A DNA stretch of 64,000 nucleotides from Psychrobacter arcticus 273-4 (GTDB lineage: Bacteria; Pseudomonadota; Gammaproteobacteria; Pseudomonadales; Moraxellaceae). Shown one piece after another: positions 39,217-48,165 of the stretch. Position numbers and translations under genes: made by a program. Where the stretch lies: the NCBI RefSeq assembly GCF_000012305.1, contig NC_007204.1:1488001-1552000 (forward strand), given 5' to 3'. The first letter of the stretch is position 1; each line of letters opens with the position of its first letter. The notes beneath the pieces are model-generated. The model worked only from the letters and a program-made list of their open reading frames with translations, had not been told where the DNA came from and did not search any database.

Positions 39217-40545
39217 TTATAAAGGTGCACCATCTCTTTCGAACAGTAATAAAAGCTCTTCACGCATACGGTCACGCTCTGCCTCTGACATCATAGGGGT
39301 GTCTTGTTCTGGAGCTTGTAGGCTTGGCGGCTGAGCACCTCCAAGCATCTCATCTTGGATCACAACGGGCACGGTGACAGGCTCTTCGACCGGACGCTCC
39401 TCTAGCAATATCTTCACTTGTGCGTTTTTACCTTGACGTAAGATTTGAGCCTGCAGCGTGGTATTGGGAGCTTTACGCGCGACATACTGAATCAAGGTGT
39501 TGGCATCGGTCATCTCCACCCCATCAATGGTCAAAACAATATCACCCACTTTCAGACCGCTCTTGGCAGCTGGACTCTTAGGAACCACGTCGAGCACTTC
39601 TACGCCTGTAGACGTTTCAAGCTGGGTCGGATCTCTCAGCTGTGACTGTATCTCAATACCCAGCCAACCACGACTGACCTTGCCATCTTTGATCAGAGCA
39701 TTCATCACTTGCTCGACGATAGCGGTAGGAATGGCAAAGCCAATACCCATAGAGCCACCAGAGCGTGAGTAAATAGCCGTATTAATACCAATCAGCTCAC
39801 CGCGTGCATCGACTAATGCACCGCCCGAGTTACCCGGATTGATAGCTGCATCGGTTTGGATAAAGTCTTCAAACTTATTGACGCCAAGCCCTGTACGTCC
39901 GGTCGCTGAAATAATGCCTTGGGTAATGGTTTGACCGACGCCAAATGGATTACCAATCGCTAGTGCCACATCGCCTACAAGCGTTGGTTTTTCACGAAAG
40001 CCCAAAGGGGTCAAACCAGTCATATCGACTTTAATCACCGCCAAATCACTGTCTGGGTCTGTGCCAATTAATTTCGCACGGCTTTTACGACCATCATTAA
40101 AAGCAACGGTAATCTCATCGGCTTTTTCGATGACATGCGCATTGGTCACGATATAGCCATCTTCTGAGACGATAACGCCTGACCCCAGATTCGTATTGCC
40201 CTGCTCTTCTGACGGCCCACCATGGTATTCAAAAAACCGGCGCAAAACTGGATCATTCATATAAGGGTGTTCTGCCATCGTCTGCGTAGTATAAATATTG
40301 ACGACTGATTGCGAGGCACGAGCCACACCATTATGATAAGAAGCAATAGGTGTTGACGCGTCTGATACCGGTTCAGAGGCTTGCTGCTCAGCAGGCGTGG
40401 TCCTTGGCGGCTCCCATTTTGCCTCCGATGCTGTCTTCATACTCGCAAATAGCCAAATAAAGGCGGCAGTAACCACCAACAGTAAAATCCAAGGTAACCA
40501 TCTTAATAGACCAGCCTTGTTATTGGCATTCGGGGATGACGACAT
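39217..40545 (-). CDS. degS: DegS/AlgW-like membrane-anchored serine protease (S1C, one PDZ)
   Basis: A trypsin-like HtrA-family protease of the envelope. One N-terminal transmembrane helix (LLRWLPWILLLVVTAAFIWL) anchors it in the inner membrane with the protease domain in the periplasm. The catalytic triad is His in VTNAHVIEKA, Asp in DPDSDLAVIKV and Ser in DAAINPGNSGGALVD; a single PDZ domain follows (GVEVLDVVPKSPAAKSGL). The single PDZ and membrane anchor favour DegS/AlgW (sigma-E-type stress signalling) over DegP. 442 residues exceed DegS (355) through an acidic Glu/Pro-rich N-terminal linker and C-terminal tail. Divergent from the Nif3-like gene. Confidence 0.88.
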   Translation of the reverse strand: MSSSPNANNKAGLLRWLPWILLLVVTAAFIWLFASMKTASEAKWEPPRTTPAEQQASEPVSDASTPIASYHNGVARASQSVVNIYTTQTMAEHPYMNDPVLRRFFEYHGGPSEEQGNTNLGSGVIVSEDGYIVTNAHVIEKADEITVAFNDGRKSRAKLIGTDPDSDLAVIKVDMTGLTPLGFREKPTLVGDVALAIGNPFGVGQTITQGIISATGRTGLGVNKFEDFIQTDAAINPGNSGGALVDARGELIGINTAIYSRSGGSMGIGFAIPTAIVEQVMNALIKDGKVSRGWLGIEIQSQLRDPTQLETSTGVEVLDVVPKSPAAKSGLKVGDIVLTIDGVEMTDANTLIQYVARKAPNTTLQAQILRQGKNAQVKILLEERPVEEPVTVPVVIQDEMLGGAQPPSLQAPEQDTPMMSEAERDRMREELLLLFERDGAPL

Positions 40546-40948
40546 ATAAAAACCTCTATAATTTCACATAGACAACCGGTATTAAGCCATATCAGGCGCA
40601 CGCCTTGATATAAGGCACTTTCACATGTGTAAATTATAGCTGTCCTCATAATACAATGGTAGTGCATCGTGTACCGTTTCAGTTATTGAGCTTGTCTATT
40701 CTTTTGCCACATCATGTTAAAATGGCTATTATGAAAAATAATCCATTTTGTATAGTAAGCCCAGTATAAAAACGACACAGCGGGACTGGAATGAATTTTT
40801 TGCAGCCTCTGTCTGCGCAGGCACAGCACGCCAGAAAAATTTATACCAGTGCCGTGTCAAAACATGATGTATCTACTTTATTTGGAATCGACTATATAAA
40901 CACTTGAGCGACTGCAACTATTAACTGAAACCGTTACAAGGGAATGCC
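40546..40948. other. Spacer between the protease gene and the Nif3-like gene
   Basis: About 400 bp. It holds a degenerate copy of the 138-bp repeat (about 40751-40896) and no gene. Confidence 0.6.
40751..40896 (-). repeat. Degenerate copy H of the 138-bp repeat
   Basis: About 146 bp from TATAG to CTATA. The central block TTTTTTGCAGCCTCTGTCTG is intact but the outer arms have diverged. It is in the reverse orientation and shows an older insertion of the same family. Confidence 0.75.
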
Positions 40949-41785
40949 ATGAGCGCGCACGATATCTTCACCACATCATCAAATACAACGATTACCGCAC
41001 AAGCTTTAAGCAAATTTTGCGACGATTACTTATCAGCTGTTGCCTTTAAAGACTATGCACCGAATGGCCTACAAGTAGATGGTGGACGACCTATTCAGCG
41101 TATTGTCACTGGTGTGACTGCATGTGAAGCCTTGATTGATGCCGCCATTGCAGAGAATGCTGATGCGATTATGGTGCATCATGGCTATTTTTGGAAAGGT
41201 GAACCTGCGCCATTAACTGGTATGAAGGGTCAGCGTATTCGTAAGCTTATGCAGCATGGCATCTCTTTGATTGGCTATCACCTACCTCTCGATGCCCACC
41301 CTGTTATTGGTAACAATGCCACATTGGCGGCGGCGTTAGACATGACTATCATCGAGGCACTTTATCCTGCTGAGATGCACCCTGTTGGCAATATTGCTAT
41401 TTGTACACCGCAGAGCCCTCAAAGTCTTATCGCTCGGATTACCCAAGCACTGGGGCGCGTGCCATTACATATTGCCACTGATTATAAGGTCGATACCAAT
41501 ACCAATACCAATACCAATACCAATAATAGGTTAATTGAACGGATTGGTATCTGTACTGGCGGCGCACAAGATATGATAGAGCAAGCAGCATTGATGGACT
41601 GCGATGCGTTTATTTCTGGTGAAATATCAGAGCGTACTACGCACATTGCGCGTGAGCTTGGAATTGACTATTTTGCTTGCGGACATCACGCGACAGAACG
41701 TGGTGGGATTGAAGCATTAGGTAGAATTATTGCTCAGCAATTTGACTTGCCAGTAACTTTTATCGATATTAATAATCCTGCTTAA
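40949..41785 (+). CDS. Nif3-like dinuclear metal center hexameric protein (YbgI family)
   Basis: A Nif3/YbgI-family protein with a dinuclear metal site of uncertain physiological role. Family motifs: YAPNGLQVDG, ADAIMVHHGYFWKG (the HH metal ligands), LPLDAHP, and CGHHATERGGIEALG in the C-terminal part, with CDAFISGEI. 278 residues (E. coli YbgI 247). An in-frame microsatellite of five ACCAAT units (41495-41524) encodes a Thr-Asn repeat in a middle loop. Divergently placed from the DegS-like gene. Confidence 0.92.
   Translation: MSAHDIFTTSSNTTITAQALSKFCDDYLSAVAFKDYAPNGLQVDGGRPIQRIVTGVTACEALIDAAIAENADAIMVHHGYFWKGEPAPLTGMKGQRIRKLMQHGISLIGYHLPLDAHPVIGNNATLAAALDMTIIEALYPAEMHPVGNIAICTPQSPQSLIARITQALGRVPLHIATDYKVDTNTNTNTNTNNRLIERIGICTGGAQDMIEQAALMDCDAFISGEISERTTHIARELGIDYFACGHHATERGGIEALGRIIAQQFDLPVTFIDINNPA
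41495..41524 (+). repeat. Hexanucleotide microsatellite inside the Nif3-like gene
   Basis: Five perfect ACCAAT units, in frame (Thr-Asn repeats). Because the unit is 6 bp, gain or loss of copies keeps the frame and changes only the length of the loop. Confidence 0.9.
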
Positions 41786-42722
41786 GCAGTAAAAAATAGA
41801 TTTCTTGTTATTTTTATCATTAATAGAACAAACTTATATTGACTAAATCGAAATTACACTACATAAAACAGGCTAAATCATTACCGTCTATAGTGCTATT
41901 GTTAATTTTTATCACAATTTTCTTAACCACACTTGAATAATCAGATGAATATCTGCATATTACTATCTGTAGAAAGAATGTCTTGTCATGAGACTCCCTA
42001 TTATTACAGCTTCCGGTTATGGCACTAAAATGATGATCACTGTCTACAATCCTATTATTTTTACTTTTTTAATAGGGCTGTAGACAGCAATCAATGCAAT
42101 ATTACTTCTGCTTATACATTTTTGAGTAGCGTGATATTTTCTATTCTATTTTAGTGTCGCAGTAGCGGTACAGCAAACTGCTTGATGGTTTTTTAACCAT
42201 TGGCTTTTATTGATCAGTCTTATCCACCAGACAGATTAACTTGCTTATCCTTATTGCTGGATAAACGGTATGAGTGACCATTTACTCTCAACATATTCAG
42301 AGTATTTAATTATCCATACCAGCGTAACAATTTTTGAGCATATCCTGCTCACGCCATGTTTTTCCAATAATTTATTCATGACCTTACCGATGTTTTCTAG
42401 TGTCGTTTAAATAGTTTTAATCAACAGCCAAGCCTATCATTGATCAAGGAATCATCTGATTTAGCGCCTTCGCGGTGTTGTGCATCCTTTTTTTTAGCAA
42501 TCAGGTCTTAGAGTGATTTTTTATGCTCTTAAACCCTTTGCTCCTAGGTTGCCAGCTTAGACTGTACGGCTATATTTAAACGAGATGCAATGAGATTTAT
42601 ACGCTTAATAAGTATGTAAATTTTATAGCATTTAAAATGCACAAATATTTATGCTGCAGATATTGGCATAAATGAGCGCGTGTTTTTACGGTAAGTAGGA
42701 TGGCTAAAATTAGGAGACACCC
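41786..42722. other. Long gene-free spacer upstream of the MltF-like gene
   Basis: About 937 bp, the longest gene-free stretch in the window, AT-rich. It contains the stem-loop at 42041-42086 (listed separately) and a 31-codon ORF (41988-42083) that ends within it, both of unknown meaning. Confidence 0.5.
42041..42086 (+). other. Stem-loop of unknown function in the long spacer
   Basis: TGTCTACA and CCTATTA (42041-42057) pair with TAATAGG and TGTAGACA (42070-42086) around a T-rich loop. The stem is about 15 bp with one internal mismatch. No T-run follows, so it is not a classical terminator. Confidence 0.6.
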
Positions 42723-43931
42723 ATGCCGCGAATTACTTATCGTGCGAAAGCAACTGCGCGAGGGGCTAAACGCCGTATCTCATATATATTGCGTCCATCT
42801 AAACGCTTGCTAAACACCGAAAGTAACATCGTTCCAGCTGTTGTATCTATTAAAGTTACTCGTTTCGCCAAAACTAAGAAATTGGCGCAAATATCAAGCA
42901 TTGCCCTACTCTCACTCCCTGCTGAGAGTCTGATGACCATGAATACGCAAGTACCAGCTTATGATCATGTTATGCTGGAGAAAACCTTGACCATCGCTGC
43001 TGTTCCAGGTGATAGCACCTATTTTGCGACAGATGGCTTCCAACATGGCTTTGGTTACGACTTAGTGCGTAGCTATGCCGATGAGCTTGGGGTAAAAGTC
43101 ACTCTTAAAGCTTATGCAGATGAGAAAACTGCGCTAAGAGCTTTACAATCAGGCGATGCGGACATGGCATTGACTACTGCCAGCACTCAATTAAAAAGCC
43201 AACTTAACCTGTCTTCTATTAATGTCAGCTGTGGTTATGATGCCAGTTTGACCAAAAATGGCTTACATCCGAAAGTAAGCTGGACATTCAACTCTGCCAA
43301 TGATCCATTGTCACAAAAAGCCAGCTATTTTTTATGTGATAGCATCAAGCTTGACAACACTCAAAAGTTAGCCGCTTTTTATAATCAAGACCTATTAAAA
43401 GATGCTTATAGTCAAGACCATTTCAAAACCACGCTGACAGAAAAACTGCCAGATTATCGCTCTTCCTTTGAAGAACAAGCACGTAACTACAATCACGACT
43501 GGGAGCTTTTGGTTGCCATGGGCTATCAAGAGTCGCACTTGGATGCCAATGCGGTCTCTCCGACCGGTGTACGCGGCATTATGATGCTGACCAACAATAC
43601 CGCAAAGGCAATGGGCGTCTCAGACCGTGTTGACCCTTACCAAAGTATCGGCGGCGGTGCTCGTTACTTGGAGCAGATGAAAACTGATTTTGCCGATGTT
43701 CCAAAAACAGATCGTATTTGGTTTGCGCTTGCTGCTTATAATATGGGACCAAATGCTGTTAAAGGTATTCAGCGTAAATTGAGTGCTAAAGGTATCGACG
43801 ACAAAAGCTGGGCAAATATATATGCCTACCTGTCTGATAATAAAGCGTCAAACAGCCGCTATGGTCAAGCCATGCATTATGTGAGCAATATCAGAAGCTA
43901 TCTTGAAACGATAAAGACTGCGACGGTCTAA
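42723..43931 (+). CDS. mltF: MltF-like membrane-bound lytic transglycosylase
   Basis: This resembles MltF: a solute-binding-protein-like domain (FGYDLVRSYADELGVKVTLK, ALRALQSGDADMALTT) followed by a lytic transglycosylase domain with the catalytic Glu in MGYQESHLDANAVSPTGVRG (near residue 270) and the ALAAYNMGPNAVKG block. It cleaves peptidoglycan without hydrolysis. 402 residues versus 518 in E. coli; the binding-like domain appears shortened. The N-terminus is unusual: about 60 basic residues with no clear signal peptide (a short hydrophobic ISSIALLSLP at about residue 58). SD AGGAG lies 8 nt before the ATG. A later start could give a conventional export signal. Confidence 0.82.
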   Translation: MPRITYRAKATARGAKRRISYILRPSKRLLNTESNIVPAVVSIKVTRFAKTKKLAQISSIALLSLPAESLMTMNTQVPAYDHVMLEKTLTIAAVPGDSTYFATDGFQHGFGYDLVRSYADELGVKVTLKAYADEKTALRALQSGDADMALTTASTQLKSQLNLSSINVSCGYDASLTKNGLHPKVSWTFNSANDPLSQKASYFLCDSIKLDNTQKLAAFYNQDLLKDAYSQDHFKTTLTEKLPDYRSSFEEQARNYNHDWELLVAMGYQESHLDANAVSPTGVRGIMMLTNNTAKAMGVSDRVDPYQSIGGGARYLEQMKTDFADVPKTDRIWFALAAYNMGPNAVKGIQRKLSAKGIDDKSWANIYAYLSDNKASNSRYGQAMHYVSNIRSYLETIKTATV

Positions 43932-43965
43932 TCAACACCCTATACATATTTATATCCCAATAAAA

Positions 43966-43998
43966 ATACCCCATAAATTGTGTCCAACTTATGGGGGT
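43966..43998 (-). terminator. Terminator of mltD
   Basis: The stem ACCCCATAA/TTATGGGG is followed on the minus strand by TATTTTTATT. It lies between the two convergent transglycosylase genes. Confidence 0.7.
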
Positions 43999-44053
43999 CA
44001 GTTCAAATAAGAGCAGCTTTTTTATTAATAGCATTTATTCAAATATATACAGA

Positions 44054-47000
44054 TTAGCGGTTAGGCACCGTTAAGCGTTGACCGCGTTGCAGCATCGTAT
44101 CCACTGCAATGTTATTCATATCCGCAAGCTCTTTGGTTGAAACATCGTATTTACGTGCCAGCCCAATCAAGCTGTCTCCTGAGCCAACTGTATAGCTGAC
44201 CGTTAGTTTCGGTACTTTGATGGTTTGACCACGCTGTAACTGGGCTTTGGTCGTCATATCATTAGTAGCAGCCAAGTCTTCAACTGAAACATCAAAGCGT
44301 CGTGCTAAAGCAATGAGTCCATCGCCAGACTGAACTTTGTAGCTTTCTGTATTACCTAACTTTTTGCCACTATTACTGGTAGCTGGTGCACTATCAGAAG
44401 CATTGACACTACCTTTAGCAGGAATAGTAATCGTGCGACCCAATATCAAGTTAGAACTGGTCTTGAGATTATTGGCTGCTGCCAAATCTCCCAAGCCAAT
44501 ATTGTAACGCTGAGCAACACCAGTCAAAGTATCGCCTGATTTTATCTTATAGCTGACTGCTTCATCATTCAGCTGACGATCAACCAATTCTTTTGATACG
44601 GGTACTTTAATGGTTTGTCCACGTTGCAAACGCGCCTTAGCATCAAAATTACTGTTTACGGCAGCAATATCTTCTGCGCTAACCCCAACACTATTGGCAA
44701 TGCCAATCAAGGTATCCCCTGATTTGACTTTGTAATTGGTCGTCGGTCCTGAGCTTGAGCTGCTGGCTTTAGTTGTGGTGTTATTGCTACTAGTGGCGCT
44801 CGGTGTATGAGTAGGCGCACTGCTAGAAGTAAAGTCTACACTGGCAGGTACTTTCAATGTTTGACCGACATATAATGAATCTGTCGTGCCAATATTATTG
44901 AGGCTGGCTAATGTCTCAGTCGTTATATTAAATTGGCGTGCAAGCGCGATCAAGCCATCACCCGCTTTGACTTTATAGTTTTTGGTCGCAGTCGATGACT
45001 TCTTCGGTTTAGTAGATGGCGCGGCAGGAGTGCTGACTGGCGCTGTTACTTTGCCTGGGATAAGCCATAGTTTCTGACCTCTTAACAGGTCAGCACGGCT
45101 GCTCAAATTATTATAACTTGCCAACTGCGTCACTGATAAACCAAAACGATTGGCAGTACCTATAAGCGTGTCGCCGCCTTGTACTACATAGCTTTCAGGC
45201 TGGCTCGCGACAGTGCTGCTAGTAGCACTCAATGGCTCAATGGTTTTGGCATTGTATAAATATAAGGTACTACCAGAGAGGAGATTGGCACTAACATCTA
45301 TCTGATTCCATTCGGTAATATCGCGCCAGCTTACACCCGCACGACTGGCGATATTGGATAGCGTATCACCACGTTTGACCGTATAGGTGCTTCTTACACC
45401 TTGAGGTGTTGGCTTGCTGACTGAGGTTTTTGGAAAGCTCAGTTTCTTTTCTTGACCAGATGCTTCCAAAATAGACTGCTGCGTCTGGACGGCAGATAGA
45501 TTGATATTACCATCTGCGTTAATAACATTGGTTTCAGGCGTATTAATACGAATTTGATTGGCAATAAAATCACGCTCAGCTTTGCTTAATGGCGGCTCTT
45601 GAATGATGGTATTGTTCTGAGTAATTTGCGCTGATGTGGTCGGTAAGCTATTGCTACTTTTCAGCTCAGCGTTGATTTTTTTGGTTTCTGCCGACGTCAA
45701 TAGTGGTTCAGTGCGCACTGAGGCACTGCTGCTATAAACTGAGCTGCTGGTCATTGATGACGATGGCGGGATATAGCTGGTGGTTTGCTGCGGGACGCTG
45801 GCACTGGCAGCATAATCAGCAAGACCCTTGCCAGTACCCGGCAATGATGAGCTGGTAGTATATGGCTTATTGTTATAGCTTGGCGTTGTTGACCCAGAAT
45901 AACTTGGCGTAGTCGTCGTAACAGCATTGCTAGAGGCAAGAATATTACTACTGCCATTACCCCTCAAAGCGCTCAGCTTCACATCAGTGGTCAGACTGAC
46001 ATCATTAGGAATGATAATACGCTGCGGACCTGATGAGTCGATACGCGCTGAGGTTAACGCCGTATTTAATCTTTCTAACTCATCGTAGCTAACACCCGTC
46101 ACTTGCGATACTTCGGCTAAGCTTACGCCATAGTTGACAGGCACACTACGGAAATGCTGACGGTTAGCGATAGCCGGTAAATAGACGCCATATTTCTCAG
46201 GCTTAGCAACGATTTCGGCAACCGCTAAAAAGCGTGGTACATAGTTCATGGTTTCAGTCGGTAATCTAAGTGACCAATAGTCAGTAGGTAAGCCTTGAGC
46301 TCTATTGGCATCAATGGCTTTTTGCACACGCCCAGGACCAGCGTTATAAGCCGCTAATGCCAGCTCCCAACTACCGAACTGATTATGCAATGCTGTCAAA
46401 AAGTCATAAGCGGCACGCGTTGATTCAATCACATCACGGCGACCATCGTAAGTGCTGCTTTGATTTAGACCATAAATACGCCCCGTACTCGGGATAAACT
46501 GCCATAAGCCTGCTGCTGCCGCACTACTGGTACCACTTGGATCATACGAGCTCTCAATCACAGGGAGCAAAGCCAGCTCGGTTGGGATATTACGACGCTC
46601 AGCTTCTCGTACTGTGTGGTAAATATAGCGACTGGCGCGCGCCGTTAAGCGGTTTAGATAGTCTTGTCTACTGGTAAACCAGCCTTTTTGTGCTTCAATA
46701 CGCTGATTATAAACCGGCTGTCCACCGTTCATGCGATACCCAGCACGCAGGCGATTCCACAAGTCACCATATTGTTGAATGGCAAGTTTGTTGCCCTCAA
46801 CCATGGTCATGTCGGTGGCTTCTAACAAGTCAGCAAGCTCATCCAAGCTCTCAGCATCCAAAAATGCTGTCGAATAGTCTGCATTTCCCGCCGACTGCAC
46901 TTGGGTGGCCGGATGCTTATTAACCAAAGCTGTGCTACCAGTCGCACCCGTCTTTTTCACCGCTGATGTATTACTACAAGCACTGATAAGGAGAGTTGAC

Positions 47001-47059
47001 ACCGCAAGCGTCAGTGGTAAAGCTATGAATGAGCGATAGTTTGATGACACAGTAGACAT
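44054..47059 (-). CDS. mltD: Membrane-bound lytic murein transglycosylase D with seven LysM repeats
   Basis: A lipoprotein lytic transglycosylase. The lipobox (LLISAC, Cys28) is followed by the SLT domain with catalytic Glu in LLPVIESSYDPSG, then AGLWQFIPSTGRIYGL and ALAAYNAGPGRV. The C-terminal half has seven LysM peptidoglycan-binding repeats, each about 45 residues with the YxVxxGDxLxxxA pattern (about residues 557-999), separated by Ser/Thr/Pro-rich linkers. 1001 residues versus 452 for E. coli MltD, which has far fewer LysM repeats. It is convergent with the MltF-like gene and upstream of it is an exported protein on the same strand. Confidence 0.94.
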   Translation of the reverse strand: MSTVSSNYRSFIALPLTLAVSTLLISACSNTSAVKKTGATGSTALVNKHPATQVQSAGNADYSTAFLDAESLDELADLLEATDMTMVEGNKLAIQQYGDLWNRLRAGYRMNGGQPVYNQRIEAQKGWFTSRQDYLNRLTARASRYIYHTVREAERRNIPTELALLPVIESSYDPSGTSSAAAAGLWQFIPSTGRIYGLNQSSTYDGRRDVIESTRAAYDFLTALHNQFGSWELALAAYNAGPGRVQKAIDANRAQGLPTDYWSLRLPTETMNYVPRFLAVAEIVAKPEKYGVYLPAIANRQHFRSVPVNYGVSLAEVSQVTGVSYDELERLNTALTSARIDSSGPQRIIIPNDVSLTTDVKLSALRGNGSSNILASSNAVTTTTPSYSGSTTPSYNNKPYTTSSSLPGTGKGLADYAASASVPQQTTSYIPPSSSMTSSSVYSSSASVRTEPLLTSAETKKINAELKSSNSLPTTSAQITQNNTIIQEPPLSKAERDFIANQIRINTPETNVINADGNINLSAVQTQQSILEASGQEKKLSFPKTSVSKPTPQGVRSTYTVKRGDTLSNIASRAGVSWRDITEWNQIDVSANLLSGSTLYLYNAKTIEPLSATSSTVASQPESYVVQGGDTLIGTANRFGLSVTQLASYNNLSSRADLLRGQKLWLIPGKVTAPVSTPAAPSTKPKKSSTATKNYKVKAGDGLIALARQFNITTETLASLNNIGTTDSLYVGQTLKVPASVDFTSSSAPTHTPSATSSNNTTTKASSSSSGPTTNYKVKSGDTLIGIANSVGVSAEDIAAVNSNFDAKARLQRGQTIKVPVSKELVDRQLNDEAVSYKIKSGDTLTGVAQRYNIGLGDLAAANNLKTSSNLILGRTITIPAKGSVNASDSAPATSNSGKKLGNTESYKVQSGDGLIALARRFDVSVEDLAATNDMTTKAQLQRGQTIKVPKLTVSYTVGSGDSLIGLARKYDVSTKELADMNNIAVDTMLQRGQRLTVPNR
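44060..45390 (-). repeat. LysM repeat array inside mltD
   Basis: Seven LysM units (TVKRGDTLS, VVQGGDTLI, KVKAGDGLI, KVKSGDTLI, KIKSGDTLT, KVQSGDGLI, TVGSGDSLI) are spaced by variable linkers. The units are diverged, so they are old duplications rather than a recent expansion. Confidence 0.9.
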
Positions 47060-47239
47060 GATAATGGACGTTTCCTAACAACAAGAAGTGATGGAATAAA
47101 GTTGATTGACAGCACAGTATAGTGCGCAATATCAAACAAAGACCAGCTCAATATAAAAGATAATGCACAAAATTCAATGTGCCCTATCATTGATGGCCAA
47201 AGGTTTTGCTTATTAGCTGACTTTATTATCGAACGAAGA

Positions 47240-47734
47240 CTAATTAATCGTGACTTGGGATACAGCACGCAAAAGTATTGCATCATCAGTAGACAAAGCC
47301 AGTGTCACTCTTGAAGTGGTGACAAAGGAGACCTTTTGGCCATCTTTGACCCAGCTTTCATAGGTAGTCACATTGGCTTTTGCTTGCCCACCTGAAATCA
47401 CAATATTATCGACATTGATATCATAGCGATAGTTTGAGGTATTACCCCAGCTATTTTGCAGTAACTTTAAATAAGCCTCTTTATCTAAACTGGTAGACTT
47501 GCCTTTTCTTGACAATGAAATCAACGCTTCATCAGAAACCAAACGCGCGACCTGATTAATATTTTGATTATTAGCCGCAGCTTTCATAGCAATCGCGTAG
47601 TTTTGTACCAAGGCTTCAGTCATGGTTGCCGCTTGCGCACTGACAGTCATGGTGCTGACGGCAGCAGCAATTGCTATCACGCTAGCACTTTTCATCAACA
47701 GAGCCAACAGCTCTTTTCCCCATAGTTGTTTCAT
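47240..47734 (-). CDS. Exported NTF2/SnoaL-like protein
   Basis: A protein of about 164 residues with a long, Ala-rich export signal (LMKSASVIAIAAAVSTMTVSAQA). The mature part (MTEALVQNYAIAMKAAANNQNINQVARL... then VSFVTTSRVTLAL) has the helix-strand order of small NTF2/SnoaL-like cone folds that bind ligands or act as nuclear-transport-like dimers, but no family motif is decisive. The frame extends to 47764; the ATG at 47734, with AAGGA 7 nt upstream, is preferred. It lies upstream of mltD on the same strand, with a 180-bp gap. Function unknown. Confidence 0.72.
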   Translation of the reverse strand: MKQLWGKELLALLMKSASVIAIAAAVSTMTVSAQAATMTEALVQNYAIAMKAAANNQNINQVARLVSDEALISLSRKGKSTSLDKEAYLKLLQNSWGNTSNYRYDINVDNIVISGGQAKANVTTYESWVKDGQKVSFVTTSRVTLALSTDDAILLRAVSQVTIN

Positions 47735-47764
47735 GACATTCCTTAATGGTGGTTTTATAATCAT

Positions 47765-48165
47765 TGTTATTAAACCACAATGACATAGCTACGATTTAAT
47801 TATAGAGTGCTATTTATATCCAATAAATCTTATACCTACTGAACCATTAACTGCTGATGACCTAGTATATTTAATCAATGCAATTTTAATCAATGCAATA
47901 ATCAACCAGTGTTTCTATTGATAGGCATTTCTAACAAGTATTTTTATATTAGATTTCTAGCCGCCTCTTGTTAGGAGGCTTTTAGCCTATCACTTAATTC
48001 TCACAGCCATGTGACACCCTGTGTAATTATTGCGACTATCTCAGTAGGGCAGGCTTTTTAGACAAAAAAGTTATCTGATAAAAAGCAGACGATAATTTAT
48101 CACACTTATATAGACAATTTATGACACTTATATAATAGTTTAAGCAGCAATGACTTATTAAGTTT
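47765..48165. other. Spacer between the exported protein and the CNNM/CBS gene
   Basis: About 400 bp with no gene. It contains a plus-strand hairpin (47963-47979, GCCTC/GAGGC followed by TTTT) even though both flanking genes are on the minus strand, so a small plus-strand transcript could end there. Confidence 0.5.
47963..47983 (+). terminator. Orphan plus-strand terminator-like hairpin
   Basis: GCCTC and GAGGC pair around TTGTTAG and are followed by TTTTAG. No plus-strand gene precedes it within this spacer, so its transcript, if any, is unknown. Confidence 0.45.
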
